Origin: Ramlibacter montanisoli | GTDB lineage: Bacteria; Pseudomonadota; Gammaproteobacteria; Burkholderiales; Burkholderiaceae_C | Assembly: GCF_013087525.1 (NCBI RefSeq) | Contig: NZ_JABFCS010000002.1 | Location: 229,894-293,893, forward strand | Direction: 5' to 3' | Length of the DNA: 64,000 nt | Shown here: positions 1 to 8,150 of the stretch, piece by piece | Layout: the number at the start of each line of letters is the position of its first letter | Position numbering within the stretch: position 1 is the first letter of the stretch | Notes under the pieces: generated by a model | Seen by the model: the letters and a program-made list of their open reading frames with translations, nothing else | Told to the model about the DNA's origin: nothing | Database searches by the model: none | Position numbers and translations under genes: made by a program

Positions 1-1005
1 CTGGCCGCCCGAGGGCGTGGTCACCACGCTCTTGCACTCCTGGATGCTGGTGTACTGGCGGTGCTGGCCGTCGGGCATCAGGTCCACGTAGTGCACCGTC
101 TCGTCCTTGGTGGCCCAGGGCTGGTCGCCCACCTCCACGCGCCGCAGGTACTTCACCCAGCTCACGCCCTGCACGCCCGGCACCACCAGGCGCAGCGGAT
201 AGCCATTCTCGGGCCGCAGCATCTCGCCGTTCTGGCCGTAGGCCACCAGCACCTCGCCCGACTCGATCAGGCTCATGGGGATGGTGCGCGTCATCGAGGA
301 ACCATCGGCGCCTTCGGCCAGCAGGAAGCGGCCCTTCTTCAGGTCCGCCCCCGCCATCTGCAGCAGCGTGATCAGGGGCACGCCGGTGAACTCGCTGCAC
401 GAGAGCATGCCGTGCGTGTACTGGCAGGTGGGCACCGCGACGTTGCCCCACTCCATGCCGGTGTTGGCGCCGCATTCGATGAAGTGGAAGCGCGACACCG
501 AGGGCAGCCGCATGATCTCGTCCATCGTGAAGACCTTGGGCGCCTTCACCATGCCGTTGACCATGAAGCGGTGCTTCGAAGGATCGATGTCCCACCAGCC
601 CTGGTGGTGCCGCTCGAAGTGCAGGCCGCTGGGCGTGACGATGCCGAACAGGGACTGCAGCGGCGCGAAGGACACCGAGGCCTGCCGGGTCTGCGTGAGG
701 CCCGGGCTCTGGCGGCGCTGCACGTTGCGCTCGAACTTCGAGGGCGTGCCGTAGCCGTCGGTGACGACCGGGTTGCCCAGGCCCTTCGAGTGCTCGGGCA
801 GGTTCAGGATGTTGGGGTCGCCATCGGCCGGCGCCGTGGCCGCGGACGCGCCGGCGGCAGCCACGCCGGCCGCGGCGGCGAAGGCGCTGCGCAGGAAATC
901 GCGGCGGCCTTCCCTGGCCTCCGCGAACACCTGGCGCACGCCGTCCGCCCCGATGAAATGTTCCGGTGCCTTGACCAGCCGTCCCGATGCTCGGTTGAAG
1001 ATCAA
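1..1005 (-). CDS. soxC: SoxC-type sulfane/sulfite dehydrogenase, molybdenum subunit (C-terminus lies beyond the window)
   Basis: First 335 residues of a periplasmic molybdopterin oxidoreductase of the SoxC/sulfite oxidase family, which in the Sox thiosulfate-oxidation system oxidises sulfane sulfur held on SoxYZ. A twin-arginine motif (RRDFL, about residues 34-38) followed by an Ala-rich stretch indicates Tat export with bound cofactor. The stretch with HFIECG, CQYTHGM and then Cys ~203 matches the SoxC molybdenum-ligand region. The start is a TTG at 1005: a strong Shine-Dalgarno (GGAGGAG) sits six bases upstream and family similarity begins immediately, whereas the GTG at 1010 is out of frame. 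It is the last visible gene of a minus-strand operon behind an ArsR-type regulator and a metallo-hydrolase. soxD would be expected further left but is not visible. SorA-like sulfite dehydrogenase is the alternative. Confidence 0.87.
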   Translation of the reverse strand, partial: MIFNRASGRLVKAPEHFIGADGVRQVFAEAREGRRDFLRSAFAAAAGVAAAGASAATAPADGDPNILNLPEHSKGLGNPVVTDGYGTPSKFERNVQRRQSPGLTQTRQASVSFAPLQSLFGIVTPSGLHFERHHQGWWDIDPSKHRFMVNGMVKAPKVFTMDEIMRLPSVSRFHFIECGANTGMEWGNVAVPTCQYTHGMLSCSEFTGVPLITLLQMAGADLKKGRFLLAEGADGSSMTRTIPMSLIESGEVLVAYGQNGEMLRPENGYPLRLVVPGVQGVSWVKYLRRVEVGDQPWATKDETVHYVDLMPDGQHRQYTSIQECKSVVTTPSGGQ

Positions 1006-1034
1006 CTCACGCTCCTCCTCGACGTCCCAGATAA

Positions 1035-1082
1035 ATCGTCAATGTCGAATATAAGGATAAGCGAATTTATTGGTGTATCGCC
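1035..1082 (-). promoter_or_regulatory. AT-rich block upstream of soxC, candidate promoter/operator
   Basis: In otherwise ~70% GC DNA, this 123-bp gap holds an abrupt AT-rich stretch. Two copies of CGAATWT (1046-1052 and 1062-1068) lie 16 bp apart. ArsR-family persulfide sensors (BigR/SqrR/SoxR) bind AT-rich sites containing ATTC/GAAT half-sites, and a regulator of that kind is encoded in the same operon. No clean -35/-10 pair can be assigned, so this is inference from composition and context. Confidence 0.35.
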
Positions 1083-1128
1083 CCGCGCCGGGATCGGGAC
1101 AAACCCGCTCGTGCACCGCAGCAAGCCT

Positions 1129-2082
1129 TCAGCGCTGCCGCTCCATCAGCAGGTAGGTGTTGTAGGCGTTCATGCGGTTGGCCGCGCGGAACAGCGGCAG
1201 CTTTTCGAAACGCGACCAGTCGGTGCGGGCATAGGCCTCCTCGAAGGGCTCCATGTCGCGCGCCGCCGCGCCCATGGCCTGGCGCAGGAAGGCAAGGTAG
1301 TCACGCGTGAGCTCCATGTCTGCGCGGGCCGACGTCGACAGCGCGCCGTGGCCGGGCACGACCACCAGCGCATCCATCTTCACCAGCGTGTCCAGCGCGG
1401 CGATCCACTGGCGGCTGTCGGCCTGCCCGACGAAGGGAATGCGGCCGCGGAACACGAGGTCGCCCGCGAACAGCACGCGCTCGCCGGGCAGGAACACGAC
1501 CAGGTCTTCCGGCGTGTGCGCCGGGCCGACCGGCTGCAAGACGAGCCGCGTGCCGCCGACCACCAGTTCACCCGGGCCGTCCAGCCACTGGTCGGGCGTG
1601 ACGAGCTCGGTCCGCGCGTCGATCCACGGCCCCAGCTCCGCCCGCGAAGCCTGCAGCCGCGTGGCCGCCGTGTCCGAGTGGATGTACTCGAGCGCGGCGC
1701 GGTGCGCGACGATCTTCGCGCCGCGCCCGCGGAATTCCTGCAGTCCGTAGATGTGGTCGGCGTGGTAGTGCGTGACCACCACGTGCGTCACCGGCTGCGG
1801 CGTGATGCGCGCGATCGCCTCCAGCAGCTCGCGCGCCAGCTGCGGCGAGCCGAGCGCGTCGATCACGACCACGCCCGCGGGCGTCACCACGAAGCCGGCG
1901 TTGGAGATGAAGTTGCGGTTGGCGGAGGTGCCCAGCGCCGCATCGCCCTGCACCAGCCAGGCGGACGGCGAGACCCGCTGCGGCTCGACCTTGCGCGTGG
2001 CCGTCTGCGCGCTGGCAGTTGCGGCAAGAAAGCACACCGCGAGCGCGGCGGCGGCCCTCTTCCAGGACGATGCTTGCGCCAA
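1129..2082 (-). CDS. Secreted metallo-beta-lactamase-fold hydrolase (SoxH-like)
   Basis: 317-residue protein with an N-terminal signal peptide (about residues 1-25, ending ASA) and the metallo-beta-lactamase Zn signature H105-x-H107-x-D109-H110 (THYHADH). Later ligands are visible in PVGPAHT, FAGD and PGHG, so both metal sites look complete. Homologues (SoxH and quinoprotein-relay zinc hydrolases) occur in sox and methylotrophy clusters. The substrate is unknown; a periplasmic thioester or sulfur-carrier adduct is the usual suggestion. It starts 3 bases after the upstream ArsR-type gene ends and precedes soxC, so it is probably co-transcribed and controlled by that regulator. Intact reading frame. 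Confidence 0.8.
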   Translation of the reverse strand: MAQASSWKRAAAALAVCFLAATASAQTATRKVEPQRVSPSAWLVQGDAALGTSANRNFISNAGFVVTPAGVVVIDALGSPQLARELLEAIARITPQPVTHVVVTHYHADHIYGLQEFRGRGAKIVAHRAALEYIHSDTAATRLQASRAELGPWIDARTELVTPDQWLDGPGELVVGGTRLVLQPVGPAHTPEDLVVFLPGERVLFAGDLVFRGRIPFVGQADSRQWIAALDTLVKMDALVVVPGHGALSTSARADMELTRDYLAFLRQAMGAAARDMEPFEEAYARTDWSRFEKLPLFRAANRMNAYNTYLLMERQR

Positions 2083-2085
2083 GGT

Positions 2086-2451
2086 TCAGCCCTTGACGTC
2101 CGCCTCGATGGCGATCTGCGTGCAGACGGCGCGGCAGAGCGTGACGACGCGGTCGTTGATGATGCGGTAGAAGATCTGCACGCCCTCGCGCCGCTTGCCG
2201 ATCACCCCCGCGTGGTACAGCGTGTTGAGGTGCTGCGACATGTTGGGCTGGGTGGTGTCGATTTCCTCCAGCAGCTGCGTGACGTTCTTCTCGCCGTTGC
2301 ACAGGCAGCTGATGATCTTCAGCCGCATGGGCGCGGACATCACGCGGAACACCTCGGCGGCGAGCTCGAACACCTCGTCGGATTCGATCCCGCCGGCGTC
2401 CGCCGCCACCGTCGCTGCCTGTCGCCTTGCCATGCCGGCCCCCTTGTTCAC
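2086..2451 (-). CDS. ArsR-family repressor, probable (per)sulfide sensor of the SoxR/SqrR/BigR type
   Basis: 121-residue winged-helix regulator. The helix-turn-helix (about residues 56-80, with QPNMSQHLNTL) is typical of ArsR. Cys49, Cys51, Cys106 and Cys110 bracket the fold. The pair formed by the Cys in the SCLC motif and a C-terminal Cys is the arrangement that SqrR, BigR and SoxR use to form a polysulfide bridge on exposure to reactive sulfur. Metal-sensing ArsR motifs such as ELCVCD are absent. It starts with GTG at 2451 (GGAAG upstream); ATG at 2433 is an alternative start with its own AGGGGG. It heads the operon that continues to the MBL hydrolase and soxC, so it most likely represses those genes until sulfide or persulfide appears. 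Confidence 0.8.
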   Translation of the reverse strand: MNKGAGMARRQAATVAADAGGIESDEVFELAAEVFRVMSAPMRLKIISCLCNGEKNVTQLLEEIDTTQPNMSQHLNTLYHAGVIGKRREGVQIFYRIINDRVVTLCRAVCTQIAIEADVKG

Positions 2452-2500
2452 TGCTTCCGTATGTTAGCAAGCCCTGATGGATTCGCGCTCCGCGAATGAC

Positions 2501-2929
2501 TCAAGGCTTGATGTAGGCGAACTTTTCCCGCTGCTGCAACTGGCCGATGCGCGCCACGCCGGAAGGCGTGAACTCGGCGTCCATGGTGAACTGGTCCTTG
2601 CGCAGGTTGCGGTTGCGCAAGGTGATCTCGCACACCTCGAAGCGCACGCCGCGCGCCTTGAGCGCGCTGACCAGCGAGGCGTAGTCGATGTTCGGGTTCT
2701 TCCTGTCCTTGGCCCCTTCCAGCAGGAAGTCCACGCCGTCGGCGTGGGTGACGACCATGATCTTCGTGTCGGGCGCCACGTCGAGGTGGTTGCGGATGTT
2801 GCGCAGGCCCTTGGTGGCCTGGGCCTCGGCGTTGTCGATGTGGTAGACCACCTTGTCCTGCGCGAACGCGGACAGGGCCAGGAAGCACAGGACGGCGAAG
2901 GCGGCGAGCAGCCGCGCGGACTTGAACAT
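2501..2929 (-). CDS. Secreted DsrE-family protein
   Basis: 142 residues. Signal peptide (about 1-23, cleavage after SAFA) followed by a DsrE/DsrF-like fold in which an N-terminal KVVYHIDN strand leads into repeated helix-strand units. One Cys (in FEVCEITLRN) sits where sulfur-handling DsrE proteins carry their reactive cysteine. Exported DsrE-like proteins are common beside sox genes in betaproteobacteria and are thought to bind or shuttle sulfane sulfur; a specific activity is not established. The ATG at 2929 is preceded by GGAG; longer in-frame extensions have no such signal and would destroy the signal peptide. It lies 49 bp upstream of the ArsR gene on the same strand, so the two may share a transcript. 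Confidence 0.75.
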   Translation of the reverse strand: MFKSARLLAAFAVLCFLALSAFAQDKVVYHIDNAEAQATKGLRNIRNHLDVAPDTKIMVVTHADGVDFLLEGAKDRKNPNIDYASLVSALKARGVRFEVCEITLRNRNLRKDQFTMDAEFTPSGVARIGQLQQREKFAYIKP

Positions 2930-3071
2930 GCAGGACTCCGGTTGGGGCAGCCGGCATCCGGCCAGGACGCCACGATAACGCAGCTCCCCTAAGCCTCCCT
3001 CAGGAATATCACTACTTGCTTCTTTTTCGATGGATGCGGATGCTAGCCGCACCAACGTTGGGAGGGGAGAC

Positions 3072-3876
3072 ATGAGAAGACTGCTGCTGGCGGTGGCGCT
3101 GGCCATCGGCGCGCCCGCCTGGGCGCAGGACCTGGTGATGGCCGTGAGCGAGGGCACCTCGGGCGGGCTGGACCACGCACAGGTGATCACCAAGTACCAG
3201 GGCCTGGCGGACGTGGTGGGACGCAGCATCCGGCGCAAGGTCAACGTGGTGTTCGCGCGCGAGTTCAGCCAGCTCGAGGAGGGCATGAAGACCCACCGCT
3301 TCGACTTCGTGATCGCGCGCCCCAGCGACTATCCGGCGCGCGGCGTCCAGCTCCATGGCTACCGCTTCCTGGCCAGCGCGAAACCCGACGGCCACTGCCT
3401 GATCATCGCGGGCAAGGACTCCGGCATCCAGAAGGTGGCCGACCTCAAGGGCAGGCGCATCGTGCTACCGGAAGCGGCGGCCTACATGACGAAGTTCTGC
3501 CGGGCGAGCTGCGCGAGCAGGGCATCGACCTGGCGAAGGAGAAGGTGCAGTACGTGCGCGAGCAGGGTGCGGTCACCTTCTACCTCGAGCACAAGCTGGC
3601 GGACGCCGGCGGCGTCGCTTCCTATTCGGGCGTCGGCAAGAAGTGGATCAAGGACGGCCAGCCGGTGGTGCACAGGAGCCGGGCGCAACCCTACTTCCCG
3701 CTGATCGCCGGCCCAGGCATCAACGAAGCCCAGCGCGCGGAGATCCGCAAGGCGCTGGCGGCGATGACCCAGTCCCCGCCGACCAGGCCGTGCTCAAGAC
3801 CATCGGCATCGATGCCTTCGACACGGGTTCGGAAGCGCGGCTGGCCGCCCTGCTGGACTGGCTGGGCGCTCCCTGA
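3072..3876 (+). CDS. PhnD-like periplasmic substrate-binding protein, reading frame broken twice
   Basis: Signal peptide (ends PAWAQ), then a PhnD/phosphate-phosphonate-type binding fold: DLVMAVSEGTSGG, a segment with FDFVIARPSDYPARG, and KGRRIVLPE. A strong GGAGGGGA precedes the ATG at 3072. The frame breaks near 3505 (expected RAELREQGIDLA, one base missing) and again near 3777 (expected SPADQAVLKTIG, one base missing). Similarity continues cleanly to the TGA at 3876, about 268 residues once corrected. No permease or ATPase genes follow, so it may be an orphan binding protein, as is often seen near sox loci. The ligand is unknown. Confidence 0.65.
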
Positions 3877-3882
3877 GCCCTG

Positions 3883-3898
3883 CTTGACCCACGTCAAG
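3883..3898. promoter_or_regulatory. FNR/ANR-like palindrome CTTGAC-N4-GTCAAG
   Basis: A perfect 6-bp inverted repeat separated by CCAC, close to the FNR/ANR consensus TTGAT-N4-ATCAA and to the TTGAC/GTCAA variants of betaproteobacteria. It lies 53 bp upstream of the first YeeE/YedE gene and just after the binding-protein stop codon, a plausible place for redox control of that gene pair. This is assigned by sequence match only. Confidence 0.35.
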
Positions 3899-3950
3899 CC
3901 GCCGCCGGGGGCCCGCGCGGAACATAAGGCGTCACTTAATTAGGGCGCCC

Positions 3951-5012
3951 ATGGACCTGCTTCCCCTGGTCGAACGGCTCGGCGAACCGGCGCTGCTGGC
4001 CGCCGGCGGCGCGGGCGTGGGCCTTCTGTTCGGGTTCTTCGCGCAGCGCTCCAGCTTCTGCCTGCGCGCGGCCGTCATCGAGTTCGCGCGCGGCACGCCG
4101 GGAGAGAAGCTCGCGGTGTGGCTGCTCGCGTTCTCCGCGGCGGTGGTGACCCTGCAGGTGGCCCTGCTGGCCGGCTGGGTGGACATCAGCGGCACCCGCC
4201 AGCTGGCCGCGCGCGGCAGCCTCTCGGGCGCGCTGGTCGGCGGGCTGCTGTTCGGTGCCGGCATGATCCTCACGCGCGGCTGCGCGAGCCGCCTGCTGGT
4301 GCTGTCGGCCACCGGCAACCTGCGCGCGCTGCTGTCCGGACTGATCTTCGCGGTGACCGCGCAAGCGGCGCTGGCCGGGGTGCTGTCGCCGCTGCGCATC
4401 GCCATCAGCAGCTGGTGGACGGTGGAAGGTGGCAGCGCGCGCGACCTGCTTGCGGTGGCGCACGTGAACCGGTGGGCGGGACTCGCCTTCGGCGTGCTCT
4501 GGATGGGCGCGGCGCTCTGGTATGCCTGGCGCAGCCGGCGCGGGCACTGGAAGTGGATCGGCGGGCTGGGCGCGGGCATCGCCGTGGCACTGGCGTGGAT
4601 GTTCACGGCGCACGTCGCGGCCAGTTCCTTCCAGGTGGTACCGGTGCAGGGCGTGACCTTCAGCGGCCCGTCGGCGGAGTGGCTGATGCGCGTGGTGTCG
4701 AACCCGTCCCCGGCGATCGGCTTCGACTTCGGCCTGCTGCCGGCCGTGTTCGCCGGTTCCTTCCTCGCGGCCTTCGCGGGCGGAGAGCTGAAGCTCGAAG
4801 GCTTCAAGGATGGCTACAGCATGCGGCGCTACATCGCCGGCGCGGTGGCCATGGGCTTCGGCGCCATGCTGGCCGGTGGCTGCGCGGTCGGCGCGGGCGT
4901 GAGCGGCGGCGCCATCTTCTCGCTCACCGCCTGGCTGGCGCTGGCCTCCATGTGGGCCGGAGCCGCAGTGACCGATCGCCTCGTGGACCGCGAGCCGCGC
5001 CACGGGCCCTGA
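3951..5012 (+). CDS. YeeE/YedE-family membrane protein, probable thiosulfate/sulfur-compound permease (first copy)
   Basis: 353 residues, about nine hydrophobic segments, Pfam Sulf_transp type. Three family cysteine motifs are present: SSFCLR (about residue 35), GCASR (about 110) and GGCAVGAG (near residue 310). In the TsuA/YeeE thiosulfate transporter such cysteines line the path and relay the ion. The sulfur-oxidation genes nearby support a role in thiosulfate or sulfane uptake. Leader region is only weakly Shine-Dalgarno-like (TTAGGG). A second family member follows 77 bp downstream, so the two probably form one transcript and perhaps one functional unit. Confidence 0.8.
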   Translation: MDLLPLVERLGEPALLAAGGAGVGLLFGFFAQRSSFCLRAAVIEFARGTPGEKLAVWLLAFSAAVVTLQVALLAGWVDISGTRQLAARGSLSGALVGGLLFGAGMILTRGCASRLLVLSATGNLRALLSGLIFAVTAQAALAGVLSPLRIAISSWWTVEGGSARDLLAVAHVNRWAGLAFGVLWMGAALWYAWRSRRGHWKWIGGLGAGIAVALAWMFTAHVAASSFQVVPVQGVTFSGPSAEWLMRVVSNPSPAIGFDFGLLPAVFAGSFLAAFAGGELKLEGFKDGYSMRRYIAGAVAMGFGAMLAGGCAVGAGVSGGAIFSLTAWLALASMWAGAAVTDRLVDREPRHGP

Positions 5013-5089
5013 GACCCGGCGCGGCAGCGGGTTTCCGCGCGGCCGGTACACTTCGCGGCTTCGCCGCGCCCTTCAGCCGTACCCTTTCC

Positions 5090-6235
5090 ATGCGCCCTGC
5101 CCTCGATCCGAACACCCTCTCCCTCATCGTCGTCTGGGGAGGACTCGTCATCGGCCTCGTCCTCGGCGCGGTCGGCCAGGCCACGCGCTTCTGCATCCGC
5201 GGCGGCATCGACGACTGGGTGCGCTTCCGCAGCCCGGGCCGGCTGGTGTCCTGGCTGCTCGCGATCGCGGTCGCGGCGATCGGCGTGCAGTTCCTGCTGT
5301 CCGCCGGCGCCCTCGATGGCAGCCGCACCATCTACTGGGCCGAGCGCTTCCCCTGGCTGTCCTACCTGGTGGGCGGCGTCCTCTTCGGCTACGGGATGAT
5401 CCTGGCCGGCGGCTGCCCGCAGCGCTGCCTGGTGAAGGCGGGGCAAGGCAACCTGAAGGCGCTGCTCACGCTGGTGCTGATCGCCATCGTGTCGCTGATG
5501 ACGCTGCGCGGCGCCTTCGCCGGCCTGCGCGTGAGCGGCCTGGACAGCTTCGCCGTGTCCCTGGGCGGCTCGCAGGACCTGGGCGGCCTGCTCGGTCGCA
5601 CGCTGTCGGTCGCACCGGGCCTGCTGCGCTGGGCGATCGCGCTGGCCTTCACGGCGGCCGTGCTCGCCATCGCCTGGCGCGTGCGCCGGCAGCTGCAGCC
5701 CGCGCACTGGATCGGCGGCATCGTGGTCGGCCTGCTGGTGGCGACGGCCTTCTTCCTCACCGGCAGCCTTGGCTTCGTGCCCGAGCATCCCGAGACCCTG
5801 GAAGCGGCCTGGCTGGGCACGCAGTCGAAGCGGCCCGAAGGCCTGTCCTTCTCGGCCCCGCTGGCGCACGCGCTGGACCTGCTCACGCTGTGGTCGGACA
5901 AGGCCACCGTCGCCACCTTCGGCGTGACCGTGTCGCTCGGCGCGCTGCTGGGAAGCTTCGTCACGGCCAGGCTGCGCGGCGACTTCCGCCTCGAATCCTT
6001 CCGCACACCCGGCGAATTGGGTGCGCACAGCGCCGGCGCCCTGCTCATGGGCTTCGGCGGCATCACCGCGCTGGGCTGCTCCACCGGCAACGGCATCACG
6101 GGGCTGTCCATGCTGTCCGCCGGTGCCGTCGTCGCGGTCGTGGGCATCTGCATCGGCTCGCGCCTGGCGATCGCGCGCGGCGCCTGGCGCGCTACGGCGC
6201 CGGATGCGCTGGCTTCGCCGCGAGCTGCCGGATGA
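5090..6235 (+). CDS. YeeE/YedE-family membrane protein (second copy)
   Basis: 381 residues with the same architecture as its upstream neighbour and clear internal homology to it. Cysteine motifs: TRFCIRGG (about residue 35), AGGCPQRC (about 108) and ALGCSTGNG (about 330). Tandem YeeE/YedE pairs are common, and one member can carry thiosulfate. Its last 44 bases overlap the 3' end of the convergent lysR gene. The substrate assignment rests on family and neighbours. Confidence 0.8.
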   Translation: MRPALDPNTLSLIVVWGGLVIGLVLGAVGQATRFCIRGGIDDWVRFRSPGRLVSWLLAIAVAAIGVQFLLSAGALDGSRTIYWAERFPWLSYLVGGVLFGYGMILAGGCPQRCLVKAGQGNLKALLTLVLIAIVSLMTLRGAFAGLRVSGLDSFAVSLGGSQDLGGLLGRTLSVAPGLLRWAIALAFTAAVLAIAWRVRRQLQPAHWIGGIVVGLLVATAFFLTGSLGFVPEHPETLEAAWLGTQSKRPEGLSFSAPLAHALDLLTLWSDKATVATFGVTVSLGALLGSFVTARLRGDFRLESFRTPGELGAHSAGALLMGFGGITALGCSTGNGITGLSMLSAGAVVAVVGICIGSRLAIARGAWRATAPDALASPRAAG

Positions 6236-7099
6236 AGAAGTCGCGCAGCATCGCGAGCGCCGGATTGCGTCCGTCCTCGCGCCAGGCGAGGTAGATCTCC
6301 GCGAACACGTCCTTGCGCCAGAGCGGGCGGAACACCACGTCCTCGAAGCGCAGGTGCTGCGCCGACGCCGGCACGATCGCCAGGCCGATGCCGGCGCGCA
6401 CCAGCGCCATGATCGTGTGGGTCTGGCCGATGTGGTGGACGTAGCGCGGCTGGCTGCCGCGCGCGGTGAACAGCGCGGCGATGCGCTCGTGGAAATAGCG
6501 GCCCTCGCGCTCCGAATACATGATCAGCGGCTGGCCCTCCATGTCCTGCAGGCGCACGCGCGGCCTGGCCGCCAGCGGATGCCGCGCGGGCAGCGCCAGC
6601 AGCATCGGCTCGCGCGCCACGCGGTGGTAGTGCAGAGGGCCGGAGGCATGCGTGGGCCGCACGAAGCCCAGGTCGATGCGCTCCTCCTCCAGCGCCCGCA
6701 GCTGTTCCGACGACACCATCTCCTCGAGAACGATCTCGATCTCGGGAAGGCCTGGCCCGCGGCCGCCAGCAGCCCGGGGATCAGCGCATAGCCCGAGACG
6801 GCGGTGTAGCCCACCACCACGCGGCCCGCCTGGCCCTTGCCGGTGCGCGCCGCGGCCTCCTCGGCCTGGCGCGCCAGCCGCAGCAGGGTCGTGGCGTGGC
6901 GATAGAGCACCGAGCCGGCCGCCGTGAGCTTCACGCTGCGGCTGGTGCGTTCCAGCAGCTGCACGCCGACGCCCTGTTCCAGCAGCTGGATCTGCCGCGA
7001 CAGCGGCGGCTGCGTCATGTGCAGGCGCGCGGCGGCGCGGCCGAAGTGCAGTTCCTCGGCGACGGCGGCGAAGCAGCGGAGCTGGAACAGGTCGAGCAT
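6192..7099 (-). CDS. LysR-family regulator of the adjacent bug gene (one frameshift)
   Basis: N-terminal winged helix (MLDLFQLRCFAAVAEELHFG, with LHMTQPPLSRQIQLLE) and a LysR effector domain. The frame breaks near 6757, where one C is missing from a C run (expected GQAFPEIEIVLEEM); similarity resumes at once, giving about 302 residues in total. It is divergent from a Bug/TctC binding-protein gene, the usual geometry for a LysR protein controlling carboxylate use. Its 3' end overlaps the second YeeE gene. Confidence 0.8.
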
Positions 7100-7134
7100 C
7101 GATCCACATTCTGCATCGATCGATCCACATTCTG
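7098..7134. promoter_or_regulatory. Two 16-bp direct repeats between divergent lysR and bug genes
   Basis: ATCGATCCACATTCTG occurs twice, at 7098-7113 and 7119-7134. The repeat period is 21 bp, i.e. two helical turns, so both copies face the same side of the helix. The first copy overlaps the lysR start codon. This fits a LysR-type operator with autoregulation, but no protein-DNA evidence exists here. Confidence 0.5.
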
Positions 7135-7188
7135 GCTTGGACGGCGATCGATCGACTGCCTACACTTCCGCCTTCCAGGAGACACACG

Positions 7189-8148
7189 ATGAAGAAGATG
7201 CTGACCGCGACGCTGCTGTCGCTCGCCGCCGCCGGCGCGTTCGCGCAGGCCTGGCCCACCCGCCCCGTGACCATCGTCGTGCCCTTCCCGCCGGGCGGCG
7301 GCACCGACACCGGCGCGCGCATCGTCGCCGAGCAGCTCGGAAAGAAGTGGGGCCAGCCCGTGCTGGTGGACAACAAGGGCGGCGCCGCCGGCCAGATCGG
7401 CGCCGACATCGTCGCCAAGTCGCGGCCCGACGGCTACACCCTCCTCATGGGCAACATCGGCACGCAGGCGATCAATCCCGCGCTGTACGCGAAGATGCCC
7501 TACGACCCCGACAAGGCCTTCGCGCCGGTGGCGCTGGTGGCGGAACTGCCGTTGGCGATGATGGTCAATCCGTCCGTGCCGGCGAAGACCGTGAAGGAGT
7601 TCGTCGCGCTGGCCAAGTCGCAACCGGGCAAGCTGAGCTACAGCAGCTCGGGCGCCGGCGGCGGGCCGCACCTGGCGGCGGAGATGTTCAAGGACGCGAC
7701 CGGCAGCTTCATCCTGCACGTGCCCTACCGCGGCGGCGGTCCCGCCATCGCCGACCTTCTGGCCGGCCACGTGCAGTTGTCCTTCATGACGGTGCTGGAG
7801 GCCAGCGGCCACATCAAGGCCGGCAAGCTGCGCGCCCTGGCCGTGACCAGCGAGAAACGCGTGAGCGCGCTGGCCGACGTGCCGACGCTGGCGGAGGCCG
7901 CGGTGCCGGGCTTCAACAGCATCTCGTGGATCGGGCTGCTGGCGCCCGCGGGCACGCCCAAGGAAACAGTGGAGCGCATCTCCGCCGACGTGCGCGAGGT
8001 GGTGGGGCGCGAGGAGGTGCGGGACAAGCTGGTGCAGCTGGGCGCGGTGCCGGCGGCCAACACGCCGGCACAGTTCTCCGCCTTGATCGACAATGACAGG
8101 AAGCGCTACACGCAGATCATCAAGGATCGCAAGATCACCATCAACTGA
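7189..8148 (+). CDS. Bug/TctC-family tripartite tricarboxylate-type periplasmic binding protein
   Basis: 319 residues. Signal peptide (ends AGAFAQ), then the Bug fold: RPVTIVVPFPPGGGTD (the glycine-rich loop that holds a carboxylate), PYDPDKAFAPVA, VPYRGGGPA and a C-terminal KRYTQIIKDRKI helix. Shine-Dalgarno AGGAGA precedes the ATG at 7189. No TctA/TctB membrane genes lie nearby; orphan Bug proteins are abundant in Comamonadaceae. The LysR gene opposite and the 2-hydroxyacid dehydrogenase directly downstream suggest a hydroxycarboxylate ligand. Confidence 0.85.
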   Translation: MKKMLTATLLSLAAAGAFAQAWPTRPVTIVVPFPPGGGTDTGARIVAEQLGKKWGQPVLVDNKGGAAGQIGADIVAKSRPDGYTLLMGNIGTQAINPALYAKMPYDPDKAFAPVALVAELPLAMMVNPSVPAKTVKEFVALAKSQPGKLSYSSSGAGGGPHLAAEMFKDATGSFILHVPYRGGGPAIADLLAGHVQLSFMTVLEASGHIKAGKLRALAVTSEKRVSALADVPTLAEAAVPGFNSISWIGLLAPAGTPKETVERISADVREVVGREEVRDKLVQLGAVPAANTPAQFSALIDNDRKRYTQIIKDRKITIN

Positions 8149-8150
8149 CC

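Noticed and set aside
61..2499. Open frame of 812 codons on the plus strand over the sox operon
   Set aside because: Antisense shadow caused by GC-rich third positions; the minus strand carries soxC, the MBL hydrolase and the ArsR gene with full motifs.
3072..3876. Calling the PhnD-like gene a pseudogene
   Set aside because: Both breaks are one-base losses of the same kind as in many conserved genes in the window, with no other decay; sequence error is the simpler explanation.
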